DNA of 35,633 nucleotides, from IMG/VR virus record IMGVR_UViG_3300044633_000728, positions 1 through 35,633 of that record; one strand, written 5' to 3'. The notes below the pieces were generated by a model, which made no database searches, was not told where the DNA came from, and saw only the letters and a list, made by a program, of their open reading frames with translations. Position 1 is the first letter of the stretch. Each line of letters starts with the position of its first letter. This DNA is from a virus. This document shows positions 14,555 to 20,965 of the stretch, piece after piece. The position numbers and the translations under genes are program-made.

Positions 14555-14709
14555 TAGTCAAAGTACCCTTCTGCCCATAAGCCCTTTAAGAACTCATCTG
14601 CTTTATCTAAACCAGCATGGATTCTAAGTTGTGTGCTTGGTACTGATTTCTTAGATAGGACAACAGCCCTAATCATTTCATCTAAATCATCAACGGTATA
14701 ACCTAACAT
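14554..14709 (-). CDS. Hypothetical 51-aa protein
   Basis: MLGYTVDDLDEMIRAVVLSK followed by a helical segment ending LWAEGYFD. TGATG and TAATG overlaps tie it into the operon. Unknown function. Confidence 0.6.
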   Translation of the reverse strand: MLGYTVDDLDEMIRAVVLSKKSVPSTQLRIHAGLDKADEFLKGLWAEGYFD

Positions 14710-14873
14710 CAGTTCTCCTCATCCCACCAGTATTTGACTATTGTATTTAAGGTAGTGTGAATTGCACAATCACAATCCCCACCGTTCATATTTTCCATGT
14801 ATTCGAGATGTGCCTCATTGTCCATGTACATCTCATTGACTAGTTCGTCAATCGTTCTCATTGTTTGGGTCAT
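14709..14873 (-). CDS. Hypothetical 54-aa protein, leaderless
   Basis: MTQTMRTIDELVNEMYMDNE followed by CDC and a Trp-Trp acidic tail. TATAAT lies exactly 6 nt before the ATG, and a TTTGTCAG box lies 10 bp before that -10. First gene of the four-gene operon. Confidence 0.62.
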   Translation of the reverse strand: MTQTMRTIDELVNEMYMDNEAHLEYMENMNGGDCDCAIHTTLNTIVKYWWDEEN

Positions 14874-14879
14874 AGATTA

Positions 14880-14904
14880 ATTATAGCGGAAGGGTCTGAC
14901 AAAT
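14880..14904 (-). promoter_or_regulatory. TTTGTCAG-box promoter 2, leaderless
   Basis: Minus strand: ATTTGTCAG (14904-14896), 10 bp, TATAAT (14885-14880), then 6 nt to the ATG. Combines both promoter signatures found in this window. Confidence 0.75.
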
Positions 14905-15072
14905 GCAATCCTGGGGGTTTTTTACAATGATCGTAAAGATTTTTTGGTTTGACATTTTGGGGATTTTTTTGATCCATCGTAATTTAATTTAAGATTGACA
15001 TTTTTATGTCCGATTTGTACTATTTGTCTGCACGTGCAAATTTTATGCATTGTGTTGCATTTTTATTTATTG
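14905..15072. other. Intergenic regulatory DNA
   Basis: No gene seen. Contains ATCGTAA words, two TTGACA-like hexamers, ATGTCCGATTTGTAC (15006-15020) and GCACGTGC (15030-15037). Both of the last motifs recur in other intergenic regions. Confidence 0.5.
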
Positions 15073-15146
15073 CGATCCGTACGGGACTTGAACCCGTGAC
15101 CTCCACCGTGACAGGGTGGCGAACTAACCAACTATTCTAACGGACC
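15073..15146 (-). tRNA. tRNA-Asp(GTC)
   Basis: Acceptor GGTCCGT/ACGGATC, anticodon arm CCACC-CTGTCAC-GGTGG (GTC), T arm CGGGT-type with TTCAAGT loop, discriminator G. It lies directly downstream of the DUF932 gene and of a conserved hairpin, so it may be cut from that operon's transcript. Confidence 0.94.
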
Positions 15147-15150
15147 GTGT

Positions 15151-15171
15151 GAGCAGTTTTAATTCTTACTC
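15151..15171 (-). ncRNA. 21-nt 3' hairpin, copy A
   Basis: Minus-strand RNA forms GAGUA-N11-UGCUC, one G-U pair, preceded by CCU. It starts 12 nt after the DUF932 stop. Member of a six-copy family. Confidence 0.65.
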
Positions 15172-15185
15172 AGGAATTTTTTTAG

Positions 15186-16202
15186 TTATGCAATCTGCAA
15201 AGTGCTTTGCACAATTTTTAGCAAACGATTTTTTTCTGCATTGATAGCAGGGTCAAAACCACTTGCAGAAGCAAGGATAGATTCGTTAGAACCACCACGA
15301 GCAGAACGGTACCAATCAAGGCGTTCAGTTAGTGCATTGAAAGCACCCCAAGCATTACCAGCAATCATGCCGTTAAACTCGCCTGTGTAGATGTCATTGA
15401 TAACATCAACCTTGTTTTCCCACTTCTTGAAAGCACCCTTAGAATCTTTTTCTGGCTTAGGGTATGCAGCAAGAATGATGTCGTTAAATTGCTTAGCATT
15501 AACTTCTGTTTCAATCATTGCTTTTGCCATAAGGTCAAAAGAATCCATGTACTTATGAGCAAGACCAAGAGTCTCACGAGCAACGGCAACCTTACCAGAA
15601 GCGGTCTGAGTGTGACGAATCTTGAAAGATTGCTTGACACCATTCTTTTTCTTAGTAGTGTTTAGTGCAAGGTTAAGAGTGTTAGCGCACACAACACGAA
15701 CAGGTGTAATGCTTGCTTGAATAGCGATTGAGCCGTCATGTGATGTGTTGATAAGTAAATAAGTCTTTACCTTATCCGCAACACCGTTAGGGTCTAGGAC
15801 AGTTTCACGCTCTAGTGCTAATGCACCGAATACAACACGACCACCCTTGATTGAGCCAGCCGTTTCCCAACGACCTCCGCCGTCTAGAATGTTATCGCCG
15901 AATGAGAATAAATCTTCATTCTGCATTACATGATAGCGCTCACCAACGACACCAAGAATGTCGGTCTGAGAGTTATCAGTAGGATTAGTACGCAAAACAT
16001 ACTGGTATGCCTTGTCGCTTGTTAGATGTGTAGGGGTTTCCAAATCTTCCAGACGAACATTCCAATTGTTTAGATTGGCAGCAGCAAGCATTTCGCTTGT
16101 TGTTTTTTCTTCTGTAAATACGGTACCCAATCCATGCCAAGCAGGTTCACGAAATGATGCGAATGAAGCCTTACCATTTTGTGATTCTAGTTCATGTGCC
16201 AT
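15186..16202 (-). CDS. DUF932 / TIGR03299 phage-plasmid protein
   Basis: Start at MAHELESQ with an AGGAG site; 338 aa. The opening REPAWHGLG and later conserved blocks (TDILGVVGERYHVMQN, ANTLNLAL, RHTQ) are typical of the DUF932 family carried by phages and plasmids. Its role is unproven; a DNA-associated function is often suggested. Has its own TTTGTCAG promoter with two Crp-like sites upstream and ends with a conserved hairpin before tRNA-Asp. Confidence 0.9.
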   Translation of the reverse strand: MAHELESQNGKASFASFREPAWHGLGTVFTEEKTTSEMLAAANLNNWNVRLEDLETPTHLTSDKAYQYVLRTNPTDNSQTDILGVVGERYHVMQNEDLFSFGDNILDGGGRWETAGSIKGGRVVFGALALERETVLDPNGVADKVKTYLLINTSHDGSIAIQASITPVRVVCANTLNLALNTTKKKNGVKQSFKIRHTQTASGKVAVARETLGLAHKYMDSFDLMAKAMIETEVNAKQFNDIILAAYPKPEKDSKGAFKKWENKVDVINDIYTGEFNGMIAGNAWGAFNALTERLDWYRSARGGSNESILASASGFDPAINAEKNRLLKIVQSTLQIA

Positions 16203-16233
16203 GAGTTTTCTCCTTTTTGTTGTTGTTAATCTA

Positions 16234-16258
16234 AGTATACACCGACGGTCTGACAAAT
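16234..16258 (-). promoter_or_regulatory. TTTGTCAG-box promoter 3 (DUF932)
   Basis: Minus strand: ATTTGTCAG (16258-16250), 10 bp, TATACT (16239-16234). The transcript start is expected near 16227, leaving a 25-nt leader with an AGGAG site. Confidence 0.75.
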
Positions 16259-16303
16259 GCAAATCGGTATAGTTATACATGGGATAATTCGGACATTTCT
16301 TAA

Positions 16304-16335
16304 AGTGATCTTAATCACATGTGATCTTGATCATG
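16304..16335. promoter_or_regulatory. Two adjacent Crp/GlxR-like sites
   Basis: AGTGA-TCTTAA-TCACA (16304-16319) is followed directly by TGTGA-TCTTGA-TCATG (16320-16335). Their centres lie about 84.5 and 100.5 bp upstream of the expected DUF932 transcript start. The AAATCGGACAT-like motif (16286-16296) lies just beside them. Confidence 0.65.
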
Positions 16336-16353
16336 TGGATAACCTGTGGATAA
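16334..16353 (-). promoter_or_regulatory. Two DnaA boxes
   Basis: TGTGGATAA at 16334-16342 and 16345-16353 are perfect TTATCCACA boxes on the minus strand, 11 bp apart, the same spacing as the pair at 10909/10920. CACGTG (16362-16367) is nearby. Confidence 0.7.
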
Positions 16354-16389
16354 CTTCTGCGCCACGTGGAATTTTTAAGGGAATTTAGG

Positions 16390-16410
16390 GAGCAGTTTAA
16401 AAACATGCTC
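16390..16410 (-). ncRNA. 21-nt 3' hairpin, copy B
   Basis: Minus-strand RNA GAGCA-N11-UGCUC with invariant CCU before and AAAC in the loop. Lies 21 nt after the stop of the 139-aa gene. Confidence 0.65.
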
Positions 16411-16431
16411 AGGTTTATTAGTAGCCCCCTA

Positions 16432-16851
16432 CTAAATATCTATTCTGTCAACACTGGATGACAAATAAGTTACCTCTTCACCATATGAGACTGAATCAAA
16501 ATCAATGTCATGAATTGCATTCTGTGCAGATTCCTCATCACGAGCATTAACTGTAATTGAATATTGAACGGTTACCTCTAGTTCAAATTCTTTTGATAAT
16601 TCAAAACCGCAAATGTTTGCAATTTCTTCTGCAGTGCTTTCATCAATGGTACCGTGCTCCATTGCTTCCAAGGTCCACTCTTGCATTTCGTTACGCATGC
16701 GAGAGCGCTCTGCAGCCTCGCCGTATGAGCGCTGAGTTACTGTTTGGATGTGCTCTTCAAGTTGCTGAATGCGCTTCTTGTTTTCTACTAATTGAGTTTC
16801 TAAAAACTCTCGTGTCATGTAGTGATTGTCTACTTTTGTTACTTGGTCCAT
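16432..16851 (-). CDS. 139-aa coiled-coil protein
   Basis: Residues about 15-60 form a heptad-rich coiled coil (ENKKRIQQLEEHIQTV). The C-terminal part is beta-rich (ELEVTVQYSITVNARDEESAQNAI), reminiscent of small domains following phage coiled coils. Expressed from the TTTGTCAG/TTGACA promoter at 16884-16913. Function unknown. Confidence 0.75.
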   Translation of the reverse strand: MDQVTKVDNHYMTREFLETQLVENKKRIQQLEEHIQTVTQRSYGEAAERSRMRNEMQEWTLEAMEHGTIDESTAEEIANICGFELSKEFELEVTVQYSITVNARDEESAQNAIHDIDFDSVSYGEEVTYLSSSVDRIDI

Positions 16852-16883
16852 GGGGGCCTCTTTCTGTTTGTTGGTTTACATTA

Positions 16884-16913
16884 ATTATACTGGGTACCAC
16901 TGACAATTGTCAA
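16884..16913 (-). promoter_or_regulatory. TTTGTCAG-box promoter 4 with consensus -35
   Basis: Minus strand: TTGACA (16913-16908), then ATTGTCAG, 10 bp, TATAAT (16889-16884). The -35 spacer is 18 bp. It is the only one of the nine with both the box and a consensus -35. Confidence 0.78.
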
Positions 16914-16926
16914 GGGCCCTTGCGGG

Positions 16927-16947
16927 GAGCAGTTTAGGATCTTACTC
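16927..16947 (-). ncRNA. 21-nt hairpin, copy C
   Basis: Minus-strand RNA GAGUA-N11-UGCUC (G-U pair). It is the only copy without a recognised gene stop just upstream; the segment to its right (16948-17048) has no convincing ORF. Confidence 0.6.
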
Positions 16948-17048
16948 AGGATCATCATCTCAGGCATACCCACGCATCATGGCCTGGGGCTTAGCAGAGA
17001 TGAAACTCCACTCTATTTATTTAGCCACGCATTTCTGTGGTCGTGGTT
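16948..17048. other. Unassigned segment between two hairpins
   Basis: No ORF of note. It contains the inverted words CCACGCAT and ATGCGTGG and sits between hairpin copies C and D. It could encode a small structured RNA, but no known family is recognised. Confidence 0.3.
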
Positions 17049-17069
17049 GAGTAGTTTAGCGACATACTC
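17049..17069 (-). ncRNA. 21-nt 3' hairpin, copy D
   Basis: Minus-strand RNA GAGUA-N11-UACUC. Both stem positions changed together relative to copies B, E and F, keeping a Watson-Crick pair. Lies 18 nt after the stop of the 140-aa gene. Confidence 0.68.
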
Positions 17070-17087
17070 AGGTCGTTTATTATCTAA

Positions 17088-17510
17088 TTATAGATAACGG
17101 GCAACGGCTTGATAAGTTGATGTGGAAACTGTTTCCTCATCTGTCATCTTTAGGATACGAATAGCATTAGAGATTTCCTCTTTCTGCTCACGATAGTTGT
17201 AGATAGACATTGACTCAAAATCCTTTACAGGCTCTTTAGGCAAGTCCTTCTCTGATACTGTGAGGTCGAAGTCAATGTTGAGTTGATTGTTCCAAGAACG
17301 GAAGTTAGTGCGGAAGTTTTCTGCCTTTTTGATGTTTGCTACCGCATAGTCAATAAGTTCCTTTTTCCACTTTTCGTGTTGCTTCTGATACTTTGCTTCA
17401 TTTGCTTCTTGTGATGTGTAATTGACTTCTAGTGTAGCAAGTGCTTGCTCTAGTGCCTTGATTACCTTTGGTGTTGCGATTTTAACTGAGATTGCTTTCT
17501 GTCGTGCCAT
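17088..17510 (-). CDS. Hypothetical 140-aa helical protein
   Basis: Helix-rich, Lys/Glu-rich (EANEAKYQKQHEKWKKEL). Begins MARQKAISVKIATPKVIKALEQ. No family recognised. Shares a transcript with the SH3-like gene upstream, with a hairpin between them and another after its stop. Confidence 0.7.
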   Translation of the reverse strand: MARQKAISVKIATPKVIKALEQALATLEVNYTSQEANEAKYQKQHEKWKKELIDYAVANIKKAENFRTNFRSWNNQLNIDFDLTVSEKDLPKEPVKDFESMSIYNYREQKEEISNAIRILKMTDEETVSTSTYQAVARYL

Positions 17511-17552
17511 TGGGTCTGTTCCTTTTCTGTTTAGTTTGTTAGGGGGTTGGTT

Positions 17553-17573
17553 GAGCAGTTTGTATTCTTGCTC
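17553..17573 (-). ncRNA. 21-nt hairpin, copy E, inside an operon
   Basis: Minus-strand RNA GAGCA-N11-UGCUC, 17 nt after the 54-aa gene stop and about 40 nt before the next start. Its position inside an operon argues against simple termination. Confidence 0.65.
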
Positions 17574-17590
17574 AGGAATTAGTAATTAGA

Positions 17591-17755
17591 TTACTTAGCC
17601 GTCCAAGTTGTATAGCGAGCCTGTCCATTGACATCTAACTTAACACGAACATTTCCGTTAGCCTGTGGGTTAATCTCTGTGATTACACCTGTGACCTTTG
17701 ACTTCTGTGTTGTGAAAGTATCGCCTACCTTGTAAGTTGCTGTTGCTACTGCCAT
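17591..17755 (-). CDS. 54-aa SH3/KOW-like small protein
   Basis: YKVGDTFTTQKSKVTGVITEI and a strand-rich remainder suggest a small SH3-like barrel. Clear paralogue of the next upstream gene (17862-18032): both start with Tyr-x-(V/I)-G-D-x-F-T-T. May bind RNA or protein. Driven by the promoter at 17801-17830. Confidence 0.7.
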   Translation of the reverse strand: MAVATATYKVGDTFTTQKSKVTGVITEINPQANGNVRVKLDVNGQARYTTWTAK

Positions 17756-17800
17756 TTGTTTATTTCCTTTTCTGTTAGAGGGTTGTTTTCGTTATACCTA

Positions 17801-17830
17801 AGTATAACATTTTGGGGATAAAAATGTCAA
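17801..17830 (-). promoter_or_regulatory. Sigma70 promoter with consensus -35
   Basis: Minus strand TTGACA (17830-17825), 18 bp, TATACT (17806-17801). A 15-bp palindrome TCTCACAATGTGAGA (17847-17861) lies just upstream, directly after the stop of the previous gene; it could be a hairpin or operator. Confidence 0.7.
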
Positions 17831-17861
17831 ATCCATTTCTGACATTTCTCACAATGTGAGA

Positions 17862-18032
17862 TTACTTAGATGTCTTAACCATAGCCAAGCGACGAGAGCC
17901 GTTTGCTAGTACGAGAGAAACTCTAGTAACCTTATTATTGATTGGTGAGAAACCTGCAATACGACCTGTAACGCCTGTCTTGCTTGTTGTGAACAAATCA
18001 CCAATTTGGTATGTGTATCCATGTAGTGTCAT
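17862..18032 (-). CDS. 56-aa SH3/KOW-like small protein
   Basis: Start at MTLHGYTYQIGDLF; the longer frame to 18140 runs through the promoter. Paralogous to the 54-aa protein downstream (TYQIGDLFTTSKTGVTGRI). Own promoter at 18077-18106 with a Crp-like site at -63.5. Confidence 0.7.
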   Translation of the reverse strand: MTLHGYTYQIGDLFTTSKTGVTGRIAGFSPINNKVTRVSLVLANGSRRLAMVKTSK

Positions 18033-18076
18033 TTGGGTCTTGCCTTTCGTTGTGGGGGTTAATTGCTTATAGTATA

Positions 18077-18106
18077 AGTATAGCAAAAAAATGTCAGAAA
18101 TACCAA
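18077..18106 (-). promoter_or_regulatory. Sigma70-like promoter
   Basis: Minus strand TTGGTA (18106-18101), 18 bp containing CTGACATTTTT, TATACT (18082-18077). Drives the 56-aa SH3-like gene. Confidence 0.65.
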
Positions 18107-18125
18107 TTTTGGGGGGGTTTTGGGG

Positions 18126-18141
18126 TGTGTCCTTAATCACA
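18126..18141. promoter_or_regulatory. Crp/GlxR-like site
   Basis: TGTGT-CCTTAA-TCACA, one mismatch from the palindrome. Centred about 63.5 bp upstream of the expected transcript start near 18070, a classic Crp class I position. Confidence 0.65.
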
Positions 18142-18264
18142 TCTTAACGGCGTGTCGCAACTTGACAAATGAAAGATTTTGCCACGTGCACCCTTTCACT
18201 GATATGCAAAGAATAAAAAAATAAACCAAAACAAAAATACAATTTGCATTTTGCTCATACTATC
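18142..18264. other. Intergenic motif block
   Basis: Holds CGGCGTGTCG (18148-18157), ACTTGACAAA and CCACGTGC in this order. Nearly the same order occurs at 22862-22892, so it is a duplicated control block. No gene seen. Confidence 0.5.
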
Positions 18265-18987
18265 TCATTTCTTAGTTGCAGAAAAAATTATGTCACTCTT
18301 AGAGTATACACAAAGTGAGCAAGAAACGCAAGCCGAGCCAGCCGATGAGATAAGTGGAATCTGTTTATTATTCTCAGGACACTTAGCAGCAGGGCGACCA
18401 ATCATTTCTTTTACATCTGCTTGACCAATAGCAAAATTTTTAGCAAGGTATGCCATGCGAACACCGCTATTAATTTTTAGATCAACGGCAGTTTTAACAT
18501 TCTCACTATCAGCAGAGAAGTACAAACTAAGATTAGGAATGTCCTTAAGGATAAGTGCAGCGCTCTTCACACGAGTGTATACCCAAAATTGAATGTCAGG
18601 GTGCTTATCAATAACTACTTTCCATGCATAAGCATAGGTATCGTTAAAGAAGTCGCCGTCCCAGTGGATACGGAATAGCATAGGTGCCTTACGCTTTACA
18701 CAATCAGCCTTGAATTCTGTGATCATCTCATTAAGTAAGCGCACCATGGTTTCACCGTCTGCGTCTTTAAGCAATTCCCAATTGTGCAATAGATTTTTCT
18801 TTACTGTTGGAAAGACCTTTTCCAATTTGCCTGCATAGCAAACACTCTCGCAGACACTCGTTGCGCCAGGACATGAATAAGCCTTTCCTGCGGGTAGTCC
18901 GAATGTGTTAGCAATACTTGCTTGCTTTCCGTTAGGTGTGACAAGGTTAGCCACCTTTCTATCTTTTGAGCGTAGTAGTTTAGTCAT
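18265..18987 (-). CDS. GP88-family protein
   Basis: The 240-aa product has a Cys-rich N-terminal motif (SCPGATSVCESVCYAGK), FRIHWDGDFFN, and a C-terminal CPENNKQ...ACVSCSLC. This matches the phage 'gene product 88' family seen in many actinophages. The clustered Cys residues suggest a metal or Fe-S site; the biochemical role is not known to me. Driven by TTTGTCAG promoter 5 with an AAAGAGG ribosome site. Confidence 0.85.
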   Translation of the reverse strand: MTKLLRSKDRKVANLVTPNGKQASIANTFGLPAGKAYSCPGATSVCESVCYAGKLEKVFPTVKKNLLHNWELLKDADGETMVRLLNEMITEFKADCVKRKAPMLFRIHWDGDFFNDTYAYAWKVVIDKHPDIQFWVYTRVKSAALILKDIPNLSLYFSADSENVKTAVDLKINSGVRMAYLAKNFAIGQADVKEMIGRPAAKCPENNKQIPLISSAGSACVSCSLCVYSKSDIIFSATKK

Positions 18988-19129
18988 GAGGGCCTCTTTC
19001 TTTCTTTAATTCTATCATGAGGGACTGACATTTTTTTCTGTCATATTTCTTTTTATTGGGTACGGCAGAGGCAGCATTGCTACGGCGTAGTTCCATTAGC
19101 CGTCTTAATTCCTCTTTATTTTTCTTCAT
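18980..19129 (-). CDS. 49-aa basic protein, leaderless
   Basis: Begins MKKNKEELRRLMELRRSNAA, basic and helical. TAAGAT lies exactly 6 nt before the ATG behind a consensus -35, so it is likely leaderless. Its 3' part reads through the gp88 promoter and overlaps the gp88 start by 8 bp. Coding is supported by the promoter rather than by homology. Confidence 0.55.
   Translation of the reverse strand: MKKNKEELRRLMELRRSNAASAVPNKKKYDRKKCQSLMIELKKERGPHD
19009..19031 (-). promoter_or_regulatory. TTTGTCAG-box promoter 5 (gp88)
   Basis: Minus strand: ATGTCAG (19031-19025), 10 bp, TAGAAT (19014-19009). Lies inside the 49-aa ORF. Confidence 0.7.
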
Positions 19130-19135
19130 GTAACA

Positions 19136-19164
19136 ATCTTAGCATACAGGGGGAAAAATGTCAA
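19136..19164 (-). promoter_or_regulatory. Consensus promoter for the 49-aa gene
   Basis: Minus strand: TTGACA (19164-19159), 17 bp, TAAGAT (19141-19136), 6 nt to the ATG. Confidence 0.75.
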
Positions 19165-19173
19165 TTTCTTAAA

Positions 19174-19189
19174 TGTGATAAATCTCACA
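19174..19189. promoter_or_regulatory. Crp/GlxR-like site, perfect palindrome arms
   Basis: TGTGA-TAAATC-TCACA, identical in all 16 bp to the site at 20564. Centred about 52.5 bp before the expected start at 19129. Followed by ACGACACACGTGC, which merges two other recurrent motifs. Confidence 0.72.
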
Positions 19190-19239
19190 TACGACACACG
19201 TGCATTTTTGTGCGGGGAAGCACACAAAAATACTTTTAA

Positions 19240-19479
19240 CTATTCTTCTTCAATAAAAACATACAACGGAATTAAATCAGTGTAAGCAAATTGAACAATT
19301 TCTTTTTCACCAAATTCGTTTTCTGTTTGTATGTCATAGTTATCTCCAGTGGAATCACTTTCAATAAAAATAACTTCAACAATGTCATCACCGATTTTAA
19401 TTAAATCACCAAGCATTAATTGATCTGGTGTTAAGTTATCTGCGTTTATTAATTCCATGCTTACCATTGTATCACTCAT
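19240..19479 (-). CDS. Hypothetical 79-aa acidic protein
   Basis: Strongly acidic, beta-rich (LIKIGDDIVEVIFIESD, FIEEE end), resembling a small SH3-like barrel. Start overlaps the upstream stop. Last in the five-gene operon from 20406. Confidence 0.68.
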   Translation of the reverse strand: MSDTMVSMELINADNLTPDQLMLGDLIKIGDDIVEVIFIESDSTGDNYDIQTENEFGEKEIVQFAYTDLIPLYVFIEEE

Positions 19480-19799
19480 TACTCTAACCCCAATCCTAAT
19501 TCAAATCCTAAGTCTTCGTCATAGTCTTCAATGTTTTCTGGCAACCATGCATGAAGGTGGTGTTGCTCAATGATAGCCCATACTGGTGCAGCGGTTAAGC
19601 CCTTGTACAAAATACCATCAGGCATTTCAATAGTCTCGTCCCACAAATCCTCATGAGCAAAGTCAATAGCCTGTATGCATACTGGCACCATGCTTAGTGG
19701 TACTGGTGGATAGTGATTACCTTGTAAATGATAACCAATAGCCTGTTCAAGGCTTATGTCAATGTTTTCTGCTAAGTCTGTTGCAAAATTACTTCCCAT
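19479..19799 (-). CDS. Hypothetical 106-aa acidic protein
   Basis: Acidic with aromatic segments (FAHEDLWDETIE, EDYDEDLGFELGLGLE). Unknown family. Directly adjacent to the 72-aa gene. Confidence 0.68.
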   Translation of the reverse strand: MGSNFATDLAENIDISLEQAIGYHLQGNHYPPVPLSMVPVCIQAIDFAHEDLWDETIEMPDGILYKGLTAAPVWAIIEQHHLHAWLPENIEDYDEDLGFELGLGLE

Positions 19800-20018
19800 T
19801 TACTTACCCCCTACAATTCCTGAGCGATACAAAATCTTTGTATGCATTTTGCCTGACGGCTCTGATAGATTAACTGTTCGGTATTCGTTAGCAAATCCGT
19901 GGTCTACAAAAGACTCAAAACTTTGCACGGCAGATAAAGCATCACTAAATCTACCAATCCAATTAGGCTTAGTCTCACTATCGTTAGTGCTAGTAACTGA
20001 GTATAGGTATTCGTTCAT
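19800..20018 (-). CDS. Hypothetical 72-aa protein
   Basis: Begins MNEYLYSVTSTNDSETKPNW and has a mixed alpha/beta pattern (FSDALSAVQSFESFVDHG). TAATG overlap with the upstream zinc-motif gene. Confidence 0.65.
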   Translation of the reverse strand: MNEYLYSVTSTNDSETKPNWIGRFSDALSAVQSFESFVDHGFANEYRTVNLSEPSGKMHTKILYRSGIVGGK

Positions 20019-20194
20019 TATGCGTTCTCCTTATAGAATTCGTTCATTACTGTTTCAGCATACCATGTTGAGTATTCATTTTCAAGAGATACGCCCTTGT
20101 TGCACTCACAAAATTCTGAGTCAAATTCTCCATGACCATTACCCCAAAAGAGTACGCCTTCGTCATAGCAATCATAGCAATTCCAATTATTCAT
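20018..20194 (-). CDS. 58-aa zinc-motif protein
   Basis: MNNWNCYDCYDEGVLFWG and CEC form Cys-x-x-Cys plus Cys-x-Cys, a possible zinc or metal site. Acidic C-terminus. Operon member with 4-bp or TAATG junctions. Confidence 0.65.
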   Translation of the reverse strand: MNNWNCYDCYDEGVLFWGNGHGEFDSEFCECNKGVSLENEYSTWYAETVMNEFYKENA

Positions 20195-20196
20195 TA

Positions 20197-20406
20197 TTAT
20201 TCTCCAATCTTTACTGCAAGTATGCGGTATGTATCTTTTAGATTAAATACTGAGGGATAGTGAGGGCGAACCTGAACACGATAACTTTCGCAATCGGCAT
20301 ACCATACATCAGATTTTTCGGCTGAGATAATTTCTCCCGTAAGTGTACGGGACTTATAAGTTTTTCCTACAAGTAGGTTTTCTATTGTATAGACATTTGC
20401 TGACAT
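20197..20406 (-). CDS. 69-aa SH3-like protein
   Basis: Start at MSANVYTIENLLVGKTYKSR with an AAAGAGG ribosome site. Beta-rich with VRPHYPSVFNLKDTYRIL, like the other small barrels here. First gene after TTTGTCAG promoter 6. Confidence 0.68.
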   Translation of the reverse strand: MSANVYTIENLLVGKTYKSRTLTGEIISAEKSDVWYADCESYRVQVRPHYPSVFNLKDTYRILAVKIGE

Positions 20407-20438
20407 GAGCAACCTCTTTCGTTTTTGTTATTAAATCT

Positions 20439-20463
20439 ATCCTACCATGAGGGTCTGACAAAT
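20439..20463 (-). promoter_or_regulatory. TTTGTCAG-box promoter 6
   Basis: Minus strand ATTTGTCAG (20463-20455), 10 bp, TAGGAT (20444-20439), 27-nt leader with AAAGAGG before the ATG at 20406. Confidence 0.75.
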
Positions 20464-20563
20464 CTTTGTTATTTATTTTTTTCTTACTATGTAAGTCTAG
20501 CCTATTAGTCATAAATTATCAACCTACTAACGAGTAATCTTAAATAGTGAGACGCTCAGTGGG

Positions 20564-20579
20564 TGTGATAAATCTCACA
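20564..20579. promoter_or_regulatory. Crp/GlxR-like site
   Basis: TGTGA-TAAATC-TCACA, the same 16 bp as at 19174. If GATAAT at 20520-20515 (with TTAAGA as -35) is a promoter, the site is centred at -63.5; promoter 6 is farther away. Confidence 0.65.
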
Positions 20580-20591
20580 TCTTAAATGACC

Positions 20592-20621
20592 TGTGGATAA
20601 ACTGGTCTGACCTGTGGAAAA
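20592..20621 (-). promoter_or_regulatory. DnaA box and degenerate box
   Basis: Perfect TGTGGATAA (20592-20600) and one-mismatch TGTGGAAAA (20613-20621), followed by GGCACGTGC (20623-20631). Same motif neighbourhood as 16334-16367 and 21619-21652. Confidence 0.6.
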
Positions 20622-20648
20622 CGGCACGTGCATTTTTTTTGATGTGTT

Positions 20649-20669
20649 GAGCAGTTTTAGATCATGCTC
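20649..20669 (-). ncRNA. 21-nt 3' hairpin, copy F
   Basis: Minus-strand RNA GAGCA-N11-UGCUC, 12 nt after the stop of the 64-aa gene. Followed leftward by an A-rich rather than U-rich tract, so not a standard terminator. Confidence 0.65.
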
Positions 20670-20681
20670 AGGATTTTATTT

Positions 20682-20876
20682 TTATTTTAGAGTTGCAAGA
20701 AATTCTTGCGAGTCCATGCAAGCATCAAAAAATTTCTGTTCATCAAATCTTGGATTGTCAGAAGCAAACCACTCACTGAATTCAAAAATTAAATCTTGAA
20801 AATCACCTGAGTCGATTGTGTTAGAAAACTTTTGAAGAATTTTTGCAGTTTCAATGTAGTCTTTGCGAGTCATCAT
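20682..20876 (-). CDS. Hypothetical 64-aa helical protein
   Basis: MMTRKDYIETAKILQKFSNT followed by acidic and aromatic helices (DLIFEFSEWFASDN, FFDACMDSQEF). Similar small proteins occur in other actinophages as I recall. ATGA overlap with the 30-aa ORF upstream. Confidence 0.68.
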   Translation of the reverse strand: MMTRKDYIETAKILQKFSNTIDSGDFQDLIFEFSEWFASDNPRFDEQKFFDACMDSQEFLATLK

Positions 20877-20965
20877 TTATGAACACACTCGCTTTCTATT
20901 TCATGACCAAACTCATCTACCAATTCCTCATAGATTTCATCCATGTAGTCTAAGTAATCGCTCAT
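20873..20965 (-). CDS. Hypothetical 30-aa acidic peptide
   Basis: MSDYLDYMDEIYEELVDEFG is strongly acidic and helical. ATGA and TAATG overlaps with both neighbours support translation. Confidence 0.55.
   Translation of the reverse strand: MSDYLDYMDEIYEELVDEFGHEIESECVHK

Noticed and set aside
16948-17048. tmRNA or known riboswitch
   Set aside because: No tRNA-like ends, tag reading frame or known aptamer core could be found.
17847-17861. Crp-like site TCTCACAATGTGAGA
   Set aside because: The half-sites are in the opposite order (TCACA before TGTGA); it is better read as a hairpin after the stop codon.
18033-18140. Extended N-terminus of the 56-aa SH3-like gene
   Set aside because: The extension would cover its promoter and Crp-like site; the paralogue starts at the equivalent internal Met.
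20350-20512. Leftward ORF beginning MTNRLDLHSKKK
   Set aside because: It runs through promoter 6 and far into the next gene, with no ribosome site and a -10 only 2 nt before its ATG.
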